Shown here one piece after another: positions 18,557 to 25,576 of a DNA stretch of 64,000 bases. Made by a program: the position numbers and the translations under genes. Origin of the DNA: an uncultured Bacilli bacterium (lineage in GTDB: Bacteria; Bacillota_I; Bacilli_A; RF39; UBA660). Within the stretch, counting starts at the first letter, position 1, and every line of letters begins with the position of its first letter. Location of the stretch: the NCBI GenBank assembly GCA_934130405.1, contig CAKOXX010000003.1:1-64000 (forward strand), read 5' to 3'. The notes under the pieces were generated by a model, which was not told the DNA's origin, did not search any database, and saw nothing but the letters and a program-made list of their open reading frames with translations.

Positions 18557-18874
18557 TTATTCTCCTTCTATTTTTTCTTGTTCTTCTAATAACGTCTGAT
18601 ACTTTTCTGTGACTTTTATCTCTCCTGCTTCTTCTAATTTATAAAAACCACATCTAAACATAACTTCAAATGTTTCTCTTTGTAGATTTAACAACTTATC
18701 ATACATTTCTTTATATTTACTAAACAATTCTTCATTACTCACTTCTGTTAAAGCTACTGTATAATCTTTAACCATAGCTTTTAGAGTTGTTAATAAGTCA
18801 CTTATATAATCTTTATCATTTAGTTCTATTCCTTCTTCCACTTCTATCATAGTATTAGATATTTCTTTATTCAT
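18557..18874 (-). CDS. Spore coat F-like (CotF-type) protein
   Basis: 105-aa helical protein. The segment DYISDLLTTLKAMVKDYT followed by ALTEVSNEEL and FEVMFRCGFY matches the general pattern of coat protein F family (PF07875) two-helix units: a D-[YF]-hydrophobic-x-D-L-L start, a mid N-P/N-E turn and an FxxMxxxGxY end. I start it at the ATG at 18874 because AAGGAGG lies just upstream. A more upstream ATG overlaps that ribosome site. It overlaps the previous gene by 8 bases. Nothing else here indicates sporulation, so a coat role is uncertain. Confidence 0.6.
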   Translation of the reverse strand: MNKEISNTMIEVEEGIELNDKDYISDLLTTLKAMVKDYTVALTEVSNEELFSKYKEMYDKLLNLQRETFEVMFRCGFYKLEEAGEIKVTEKYQTLLEEQEKIEGE

Positions 18875-19088
18875 GACTTCCTCCTTCATTTAGAATATCT
18901 AGTATGATATTCATATTTTCTTTAAAAGTATCTCCTGCTTTTTCTATTGTTTCTTCTATTTCTAGATTATTTATCATATCAATTGAATTAATCATTTTTT
19001 TATAAGCTAGATAATTCCAATTAAACATATCTTCTAAATAATCTAAATCTTTTGTAGAAATAATAGTTGGTACTTTTTCATAATTCAT
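18867..19088 (-). CDS. Small helical protein, first gene of the CotF-like cluster
   Basis: 73-aa helical protein. It begins with a short strand-like IISTKDLDYLEDMFNWNYLAYK, as in small partners of CotF-like proteins in Clostridia, and continues with two helices ending in LDILNEGG. I use the ATG at 19088, which has AAGGTG 6 bases before it. A GTG three codons earlier lies inside that ribosome site. Its last codons contain the ribosome site of the next gene, so translation of the two is coupled. Confidence 0.6.
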   Translation of the reverse strand: MNYEKVPTIISTKDLDYLEDMFNWNYLAYKKMINSIDMINNLEIEETIEKAGDTFKENMNIILDILNEGGSHE

Positions 19089-19141
19089 TTTTATCACCTT
19101 CCACTATTATTATTGATAAAGTTTTTATTTTTATACAAAAA

Positions 19142-19165
19142 ATATCAGTTGTAAGCAACTGATAC
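19142..19165 (-). terminator. Terminator directly after the sortase-linked secreted protein
   Basis: On the minus strand ATCAGTTG and CAACTGAT form a perfect 8-bp stem with a 4-base loop and TTTTTT after it. It starts within a few bases of the stop at 19165, which shows that the substrate gene really ends at its PPKTG motif. Confidence 0.85.
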
Positions 19166-20226
19166 TAAACACCTGTCTTAGGTGGAATTATTTCATCACT
19201 TGGTTCTTCATCTACATTAATGATTTCTATTTCTTTTGGTTGTTCTTTTGTTAATTGAAATTCAATATAAGCACTAAATTCATAGTTCATATAAGCATTT
19301 GTAGTATATGGCCCATTTATATAGAAGTTCATTGTTGTTAAACTATTTTCACTTGATGGATTAATTGTTCCTAAATCTTTTGTAAAGTAATCATTACCTA
19401 ATTCTCTATTTCGCATGTAACTTCCAATTGCTGATAAATTACTTGTTTTATAATCATATTTTTTATCACCAAACAAGACACTAAATAATACATTGTACCA
19501 ATAGTCGTAACCAAGTTCTGCCACTTCTAAATTGCTTTCTTTGATAGGATAGTTATTTCCATTAAATAGTTCACTCACTACGTTTGCTGGTAAATCTTCT
19601 AGGTTAGTAGACTTTAGATTATATTTATTATTATAGAAATCTAAATAGTATTTATTTAATTCTTCTATTCCTTTGTAACCATTTTGTTGTAATTGATTTC
19701 CTAATGCTTCATCTGTTAACATATCTTTCTTGATACTTTTCTGATATAGAGCTCTTAATGCTGAATTTGCTGTTCTATTTGGTCCAAAAGTTCCAGCTAT
19801 TACTTGTCCATCAAAGCCTTTACTATTTTCTAATTTTTCTTCATAATTACTAATATCCATCGTTGATAAGATAAAGCTTTTATCTTTATATAAATATTTA
19901 TTATTTGATTTATTTATTATTTGAATATTAACTTTAATTCCATCTCCTGGAACATAACCATCACTTTCACTAATTGCTTTAAAGATGCTTGGTACTATAT
20001 TTATAGCATCTTCATTATAATCTTCTGGTATTGTATAAGTTGCAGTTACCGAATCAATAACTTTTCTTGATATATGTACATCTATATTTTCCACAATTCC
20101 TGTGGATAAAACTTTTTCTGTCTCTTTTGTTGTTTGATATTTACTTAAGTTTTTTGCAGATACTGGCATACTACTTATCAGTAACATTAATGTTACCAAA
20201 CTCATAAAAAATAATTTTTTTATCAT
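19165..20226 (-). CDS. Secreted protein ending in a sortase-type PPKTG motif
   Basis: 353-aa protein with a signal peptide (lysine head, hydrophobic 4-20, cleavage near PVSAKN at about 25). The body is mixed alpha/beta and contains a thioester-like/collagen-adhesin-type VTATYTIPEDY strand and a C-terminal beta-rich part. It ends DEEPSDEIIPPKTGV, so PPKTG lies two residues from the C-terminus with no hydrophobic helix or basic tail after it. The sortase gene directly upstream overlaps it by 4 bases (ATGA), so it is very probably that enzyme's partner. How it is retained for sorting is unclear. It is otherwise unrecognised. Confidence 0.75.
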   Translation of the reverse strand: MIKKLFFMSLVTLMLLISSMPVSAKNLSKYQTTKETEKVLSTGIVENIDVHISRKVIDSVTATYTIPEDYNEDAINIVPSIFKAISESDGYVPGDGIKVNIQIINKSNNKYLYKDKSFILSTMDISNYEEKLENSKGFDGQVIAGTFGPNRTANSALRALYQKSIKKDMLTDEALGNQLQQNGYKGIEELNKYYLDFYNNKYNLKSTNLEDLPANVVSELFNGNNYPIKESNLEVAELGYDYWYNVLFSVLFGDKKYDYKTSNLSAIGSYMRNRELGNDYFTKDLGTINPSSENSLTTMNFYINGPYTTNAYMNYEFSAYIEFQLTKEQPKEIEIINVDEEPSDEIIPPKTGV

Positions 20227-20903
20227 ATTTTCTCCTTTAATTTTGCCCCAATCACAAGATACTGTCCATCTTCATCTTGGGAACAAGTTTGTAGTATTAA
20301 TATTTTATTTGTTTCATCTATATTTATACCTGTATCATATATAGATTTTTTCTTTAATTCTTCTAAGTGACTTTTAAATTTTTCATCACTAAATGCCAAT
20401 CTTGTGTAAAAATAATCTTCTTTCAAGAGCATAACTGTAAATATTTGATAAATTTCTTTTTTGTCCGGATAAGTTAATTCTATATTAGGATGATTTGTTA
20501 GAAATGATTGTTTTTTATATCCTAGTAATTTTGTAAACGGAATATCTACAGTTGAAGAACTATGTCCATAAATAATTATTTTCCTTGTATTGTTAAGGTC
20601 TATTCGATAATCAACAAATAAGCTTCCACCAATAAATTTTTCTTTTTTATTATTATGATTCATATAAAATTCATTATCAGTTGTTTGCATTACTTTTTCA
20701 TTTTGAATTAAATCATTTATTGATAATGTTAATTTTTCATCTTGATTTTTCTCTTCTTCCTTAACTGTGGCAGTGGTGTTTATATCTGTAGCTTGGACAT
20801 TAGTGGCTTGTTTTTCCACTTGAGGAGTTTCTTTAACTCTATCAGGAATCATAATTATTAATAGACATATTATTATACTGACAACTGCTACTTTTTTTCT
20901 CAT
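20223..20903 (-). CDS. Class B-like sortase with atypical active site
   Basis: 226-aa transpeptidase-like protein. An N-terminal membrane anchor (about 5-20) is followed by a linker and the sortase barrel. The catalytic His is in IIIYGHSSS (His at about 114), and the Cys is in LILQTCSQ (Cys at about 207). The Arg that normally follows the Cys by 7-10 residues is not there: the strand reads EDGQYLVIGAKL, with Gln at about 214. Spacing and the long helix before the Cys resemble class B enzymes. AAGGAGGG precedes the ATG. It forms an operon with the PPKTG protein. Confidence 0.82.
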   Translation of the reverse strand: MRKKVAVVSIIICLLIIMIPDRVKETPQVEKQATNVQATDINTTATVKEEEKNQDEKLTLSINDLIQNEKVMQTTDNEFYMNHNNKKEKFIGGSLFVDYRIDLNNTRKIIIYGHSSSTVDIPFTKLLGYKKQSFLTNHPNIELTYPDKKEIYQIFTVMLLKEDYFYTRLAFSDEKFKSHLEELKKKSIYDTGINIDETNKILILQTCSQDEDGQYLVIGAKLKEKI

Positions 20904-20960
20904 CTTCCCTCCTTTTTTCTAATATAACAGTTCAGATGAGAAAGTTTTGTCGAAAGAAAA

Positions 20961-20986
20961 AAATCAGTCTAACAAAGACTAATTTT
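20961..20986 (-). terminator. Terminator after the thymidylate-kinase-like gene
   Basis: On the minus strand ATTAGTCT pairs with AGACTGAT (one mismatch) around TTGTT and is followed by seven T residues. It overlaps the stop at 20979. Confidence 0.7.
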
Positions 20987-21647
20987 TATTTATTAACTCA
21001 TATATTTCGTTATGTATAGCATTTATATCTTTCATTTTACCATTTTCACTACATTCTATTATATTCCAAGATAGATACTTTGCTACAAATAGGGAATTAT
21101 CATATATTTTTTTCATATGTTTAACATTTCTTTCATAAATATCATTCGCTATACCAGCATTATCCGGTCTTTCTTCTCGAAGCTTATTAACTAGTTCAAA
21201 TGGTGCCGTTAAAAAGATAACTATATCTGGTTCTTTCATACCCAATTTGTTATATTCATAATCACTAGCATAATTAATAAATTTTGTTCTTTCTTCTATA
21301 TTATCAAAAAATGCTGATTGATAAATTAAACTTGAAGTTGTATATCTATCTAATAATAGAGTATCTCCTTTTTCATAAGCTGTTTTTAGTTTTGTATACC
21401 AAGTAATTGCTCTATCACTAGCATAAAGATTGTTTATAAAATAAGGACTTAATTCATCTAATTTACCATAGTTTCCTTTTAGATATTCCTCAACACCTTT
21501 TCCTTGATAAACATTATAACTTGGAAAATGGTGTGTTGTTACTTTGTTGTTATCTGCTAAGAGATGTTTATACAGTAATTCATATTGAGTTGTTTTACCT
21601 ATTCCATCACAAGCACCTTCAATAACGATTATTTTTCTTTGATTCAT
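20979..21647 (-). CDS. tmk: Thymidylate kinase-like nucleotide kinase
   Basis: 222-aa P-loop kinase that would phosphorylate dTMP (or a related deoxynucleotide) using ATP. Walker A reads GACDGIGKTTQ at about 9-19, where most Tmk have G-x-D-G-x-G-K. LLLDRYTTSS matches the DR(Y/H/F) motif, and KLREERPDN lies in the lid region. I start at the ATG at 21647 because GGAGG lies 7 bases upstream. An in-frame extension to 21713 lacks a ribosome site. It lies apart from the usual holB/tmk neighbourhood, so it could be a second, specialised deoxynucleoside monophosphate kinase. Confidence 0.78.
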   Translation of the reverse strand: MNQRKIIVIEGACDGIGKTTQYELLYKHLLADNNKVTTHHFPSYNVYQGKGVEEYLKGNYGKLDELSPYFINNLYASDRAITWYTKLKTAYEKGDTLLLDRYTTSSLIYQSAFFDNIEERTKFINYASDYEYNKLGMKEPDIVIFLTAPFELVNKLREERPDNAGIANDIYERNVKHMKKIYDNSLFVAKYLSWNIIECSENGKMKDINAIHNEIYELINKN

Positions 21648-21738
21648 TCTTATTCCTCCAGCCATTTTATTGTTTTCATTAATTATTATAGAAAATTCTA
21701 AAATAATATACAACTATTTTGAAATACAAAAACTTTTA

Positions 21739-22935
21739 CTAAATTTTTTTTAATATTTTTCTAATAACTAGTGATTCTTTTGGATATTCTTCTAATCTAC
21801 CTTTATTTTCATTTATTATAATAGGAGGAATAAAATCGATATGCCACCCATTACTTATGTAATTGCCAAATTGATTTTCATAATCAATGCAACTGGTAGT
21901 AATAGTTTTTGTAGTTTGACTGGATATTTTATGAAAACCACAACACCTTACTAATAAATCTTCCATTCCTAGTTCTTCAATATAATTTAAGTCTTCAACA
22001 TAATTAGAGGACTTTTCTTTTAATTCTTCAAAAAATTTATAAAAGCAAATATGAGCATTATAAATACCTAATATTAATTTGATTAACTGTTTATCATAAC
22101 TTTTGTTATTATCAAAACCAGGAAAATTATAAACTAAATTCAGCCCTTCTTTATAATCAAGATGAGTTATAAAACCATTTGAATTTATGATAGAGACTTT
22201 TTTTAGATAATATTTTGAAGTAGATTTTTTACTTAAATTTTGCTCAATTTCATCCATATAAGCATATTTTAGATTTGCTTCTTTATGACCAGTTTCTCCC
22301 ATAGAATTATATAATTCACCAGATGGTGTAATATACCAAGAATCAGGTAATAAAAACTGTATTTTTTTAGATTTTGCTGATATGATTAACTTATGATTAT
22401 TCAATTCATTAATTTTTTGATTTATTTTCTTTTCTATGGTTAATGATAATTTTCCTTGAAATCTTGCTACAGTTTTTACGGCAGTAAAATATTCAATTAA
22501 ATCTTTTCTATCATTCAAAAATATCTTTGAATTGAGCAAATAGATATTTAATATTGAAGTAACGTACTGATATAAATAATCATAATAGTTATCTCCTGAT
22601 GCTGAATAATTAAATTTTGTTAAAAGAAAATCAAGAACACATTTAAAAGAATTAGAAATATCACATGTTTCCAAATTACTGCCTGCCAGATATTTATTAG
22701 CTATTTCATCAACATCAAAAAAGGTAAAGGTTTCTACTTTATCAAAATTCCAAGAAACGGTATTCATATATAATAAATCAAGATTCCTTATTATATTAAA
22801 CAATTCAAGATTTGTTTGATAATAATTTAATGGTATTGAGTTAACTTCGAGTTTGTAATTATTTTTATCATTATTTTCAAAAAATGTTAAATATTGATTT
22901 TTTCTATCTTCTAGTTCTTTATAAAATTCAATCAT
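21739..22935 (-). CDS. Unknown protein
   Basis: 398-aa soluble protein that I do not recognise. The N-terminal 180 residues are helical with many aromatic residues. The middle has a distinctive stretch LPDSWYITPSGELYNSMG, followed by GHKEANLKYAYMDEI, which reads like a small conserved domain. The C-terminus has two adjacent cysteines (LLVRCCGFHK) and an SNGWHIDFIPPIII stretch. The ribosome site is weak, but the gene begins 6 bases after the Nudix stop codon, so translation is probably coupled. The neighbours (Nudix hydrolase before, nucleotide kinase after) suggest a nucleotide-related context (inference). Confidence 0.55.
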   Translation of the reverse strand: MIEFYKELEDRKNQYLTFFENNDKNNYKLEVNSIPLNYYQTNLELFNIIRNLDLLYMNTVSWNFDKVETFTFFDVDEIANKYLAGSNLETCDISNSFKCVLDFLLTKFNYSASGDNYYDYLYQYVTSILNIYLLNSKIFLNDRKDLIEYFTAVKTVARFQGKLSLTIEKKINQKINELNNHKLIISAKSKKIQFLLPDSWYITPSGELYNSMGETGHKEANLKYAYMDEIEQNLSKKSTSKYYLKKVSIINSNGFITHLDYKEGLNLVYNFPGFDNNKSYDKQLIKLILGIYNAHICFYKFFEELKEKSSNYVEDLNYIEELGMEDLLVRCCGFHKISSQTTKTITTSCIDYENQFGNYISNGWHIDFIPPIIINENKGRLEEYPKESLVIRKILKKI

Positions 22936-22941
22936 AATTAC

Positions 22942-23409
22942 CTATATTTTTTTAACATAAGCTCCATCTATTTTGCAATCATATGTTGTTATACTTTTAT
23001 CTTTTAAAAACTCTCCTTCATAATTAATAAAAGGGTTAGGTAAATCATTAATGTCAGCCCATATTAATTCATCACACTTATCTTGTTCTACTATTGATGG
23101 GACACTTTGATATTTTGATATTTCAAAGTAATAATCAATGTATGGTTCTAATTTTTTTCCATCAATTTCAAAATAATTTCTTCTTAATACTACATAACTA
23201 TTAATTATATCTTTAGGATTAATTTCAATACCTAGTTCTTCTTTGGCTTCTCTAATTAGGGCTTCATACTGATTTTCACCAACATCAATATGACTAGCTG
23301 GAAGAGCATAATATCCAGGCCATAATTTTGTCCCTTTTCTTTTTTGGATTAATAGTTTATCATTATTCATTATTATCATATGGACAGCACTTTTAAACAT
23401 TTCTTTCAT
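22942..23409 (-). CDS. Nudix hydrolase
   Basis: 155-aa hydrolase of nucleoside-diphosphate-linked compounds. The Nudix box is seen at SHIDVGENQYEALIREAKEE plus LGI (about 41-63). The catalytic REAKEEL core is intact, and the usual first Gly is Ser. The domain begins AVHMIIMNNDKLLIQKRKGT, typical of 8-oxo-dGTPase/MutT-like branches, but the substrate cannot be assigned. I choose the ATG at 23409 with AGAGG 10 bases upstream. A TTG three codons earlier lies too close to that site. First gene of a unit with the 398-aa unknown protein. Confidence 0.85.
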   Translation of the reverse strand: MKEMFKSAVHMIIMNNDKLLIQKRKGTKLWPGYYALPASHIDVGENQYEALIREAKEELGIEINPKDIINSYVVLRRNYFEIDGKKLEPYIDYYFEISKYQSVPSIVEQDKCDELIWADINDLPNPFINYEGEFLKDKSITTYDCKIDGAYVKKI

Positions 23410-23450
23410 TTGAGACAAGCCTCTTTCTCACATTAATTAGTACTTATTAA

Positions 23451-23486
23451 ATTTAAAAGAACTACTCTCATTAATTCGAAAGTAGT
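23451..23486 (-). terminator. Terminator of tmRNA
   Basis: On the minus strand ACTACTTTC pairs with GAGAGTAGT (9 pairs, one G-T) around an 8-base loop and is followed by TCTTTT. It lies about 40 bases beyond the tmRNA 3' end. A second small hairpin CTCGA/TCGAG lies between. Confidence 0.6.
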
Positions 23487-23524
23487 AATATGTTATCTCG
23501 AAATAATCGAGTTTAATACTTATT

Positions 23525-23902
23525 TGGTGGAGATGAGGGGTATCGAACCCCTGTCCAAAAATAGAGCTACATAAACTTCTACAAGTTTAGATTGTTTATT
23601 AAATTCAAATTATAGTAAAGAAACAATCAACCAAACTACAATTCTAGTCTTATAATATTCAGCTATTTACTAAGACGATAAATAACTATATCTTACTAAA
23701 GTGAACCGTACAATCTTAACGTAAGAAATTAAGAAAGACAGCGTACAAGCCTATTCTTAGGCAAATGCTAAACTAGTGTTTCCACCAAAGTTTGCAAGTA
23801 CATTTTTAATTTTGTTTCCAGTTATTCTGGTTTAATCTGTAACGTAGATAATTCGACTTGCCATCTATGCTCTACTATTCCTGTCGAATCCAAGACATCC
23901 CC
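23525..23902 (-). ncRNA. ssrA: Transfer-messenger RNA (tmRNA)
   Basis: 378-nt RNA. The 5' end GGGGATG pairs with CATCTCC before an encoded A-CCA 3' end, and the T-arm reads ACAGGGGTTCGATACCCCT. The 5' part contains GTCTTGGATTCGACAGG, the conserved tmRNA signature. The tag frame runs to a TAA at 23757-23759 and reads NVLANFGGNTSLAFA at its end (codons 23760-23804). The exact resume codon is not certain. It tags stalled peptides for degradation together with SmpB, whose gene lies directly upstream. Confidence 0.96.
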
Positions 23903-23912
23903 AAGTAATATT

Positions 23913-23941
23913 ATTGTACCATAATCTACTTTAAAAGTCTA
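23913..23941 (-). promoter_or_regulatory. Probable promoter of ssrA
   Basis: On the minus strand TAGACT (23936-23941) and TACAAT (23913-23918) are spaced by 17 bases and end about 10 bases before the mature tmRNA 5' end. It overlaps the last codons of smpB. Confidence 0.6.
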
Positions 23942-24379
23942 TTACTGATACTTTATTTGTTTAGCTATATCCCTATTAATATCACGTTCTTTAATAGTTT
24001 CTCTCTTATCGTAATTTTTCTTACCACGACAAACACCAAGTTCTACTTTAGCTCTTCCTCTTACAAAATATATTTTTAATGGTATTAATGTATAACCTTC
24101 TTGTTCCACCTTCACAGCTAATTTCTTAATCTGTTTTTTATGAAGTAATAACTTTCTACTTCTTGTCTCTTCGTGATTAAATAAATTACCTTCTTCATAT
24201 GGTGCAATATACATATTAACTAGAAAAACTTCATCATTTTTAATTCTGGCATAACAGTCTTTTAGATTAGCACTACCTTTTCTAATTGATTTTATTTCTG
24301 TTCCTTTAAGAACAATTCCACACTCTAATGCTTCATCAATAAAGTAGTCATGTCTTGCTTTTCTATTTAGTATTTCCAC
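23942..24379 (-). CDS. smpB: SsrA-binding protein SmpB
   Basis: 145-aa RNA-binding protein that delivers tmRNA to stalled ribosomes. It has the family core NRKARHDYFI, LKGTEIKSIRKGSANLKD, a K/R-rich tail and GRAKVELGVCRGKKNYDKRE. I choose the GTG at 24379 because AGAGGTG lies 6 bases before it. An in-frame GTG three codons upstream (24388) overlaps that site. It follows the CapA-like gene by about a dozen bases and precedes ssrA, the classical smpB-ssrA arrangement. Confidence 0.94.
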   Translation of the reverse strand: MEILNRKARHDYFIDEALECGIVLKGTEIKSIRKGSANLKDCYARIKNDEVFLVNMYIAPYEEGNLFNHEETRSRKLLLHKKQIKKLAVKVEQEGYTLIPLKIYFVRGRAKVELGVCRGKKNYDKRETIKERDINRDIAKQIKYQ

Positions 24380-24390
24380 ATTTATCACCT

Positions 24391-25566
24391 CTATATATCT
24401 TTCATTTTTACCTTATCCGTCTTTGATAAAACAACATTTTTATAAGTATTATAGTACTCTTTGTATCCTGGTAAAATATCATCATTTAATTCACTATATG
24501 GATAAACTAAGAAATTTCTTTTTCGTGGATAAGCAGCAGAATAAGTATAAATGAGTTCTGCTTCTGGATTTTCAAGACTGATAGTAGTATTATCTTTTTC
24601 CACAGTTTTGTGAATATTTACATTTACCATTAATCCAGTCAAGCGTTCCACTCCTATCTGATCAGAAATAAAATTTCCCAGTGAGTATATTACCATTGTT
24701 TTTCCAATAAATTCAATTGGTTCTACCACATGAGGATGACTTCCTATGATAATATCAACACCAAGATTTGATAAATAGTTGGCTATTTCCACTTGGGAAT
24801 CACTTATTCCTTTGGAATACTCAGTACCCCAGTGCATTGCTACTATTATAACATCAACTTCATCTTTTACTCTTTCAATATCATTTTTAGCTAGTTCTTC
24901 ACTATAAACATTATTTAAATATTCTTTACCAGTAGGTGTTTCTAAGCCATTTGTCCAAGTAGTATAGGAAAAGAAAGCATATTTAATTCCATTTATTTCT
25001 TTAATTACTTTTTTATCTCTATCTTCAAAAGAGGTATAACTCCCAGCTGTTAAAACATTTGGCTGCTTACTCCAGTAAGATAGGGAATTTAATACACCTT
25101 GTTCACCCTTATCCATTGTATGATTAGTAGCAAGGGAAACTAAGTTAAAACCAGAATCAATGAAGGCATCTCCAACTTCATAAGGAGAATTAAATCTTGG
25201 ATAGTTTGATAGACCTAATTCTACTCCACCTAAAACTGTTTCTTGATTGTAATATTCTAAATCATACTTACTAGCAATTGGTTTTATTTTTTCTAGCATA
25301 GGTTTAAAATCATAACTACCATCAGTTGTTTTAGCATCCATATAAATAGTACTATGGATAAGAGCATCTCCCACCATAAAAAGTGAAGCTGACATTTCTT
25401 TTTTTGTTTCTTTCTTTTCTTCTGTTGCTGTTCTAATCGGTTCTACCACTTTGCTTTTCTGATTATTTTTAAAATAAAGGAAAGCAGCAAGTAAAAAGAT
25501 TAAAATAATCATTATTACTCCTAAAATTGCTATTGTTACTTTGCTCTTTTTTTGCCTACTTTCCAT
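24391..25566 (-). CDS. CapA family metallophosphatase-like protein
   Basis: 391-aa membrane-anchored protein. After an N-terminal helix (about 10-32), the extracytoplasmic CapA/PgsA domain shows LFMVGDALIHS, YNQETVLGG, LATNHTMDKGEQG, IVAMHWGTEY and IIIGSHPHVVEPIE, the metal-binding motifs of the calcineurin-like fold. In Bacillus CapA acts in poly-gamma-glutamate synthesis, but no pgsB/pgsC genes are nearby, so the function here is unknown. It lies between rnr and smpB with 10-base spacings and is likely part of that operon. Confidence 0.87.
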   Translation of the reverse strand: MESRQKKSKVTIAILGVIMIILIFLLAAFLYFKNNQKSKVVEPIRTATEEKKETKKEMSASLFMVGDALIHSTIYMDAKTTDGSYDFKPMLEKIKPIASKYDLEYYNQETVLGGVELGLSNYPRFNSPYEVGDAFIDSGFNLVSLATNHTMDKGEQGVLNSLSYWSKQPNVLTAGSYTSFEDRDKKVIKEINGIKYAFFSYTTWTNGLETPTGKEYLNNVYSEELAKNDIERVKDEVDVIIVAMHWGTEYSKGISDSQVEIANYLSNLGVDIIIGSHPHVVEPIEFIGKTMVIYSLGNFISDQIGVERLTGLMVNVNIHKTVEKDNTTISLENPEAELIYTYSAAYPRKRNFLVYPYSELNDDILPGYKEYYNTYKNVVLSKTDKVKMKDI

Positions 25567-25576
25567 ATAAAATCAC

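Noticed and set aside
19140..19180. Frameshift removing the membrane anchor of the PPKTG protein
   Set aside because: A strong terminator starts within a few bases of the stop codon, and no hydrophobic or basic segment is readable in another frame after it.
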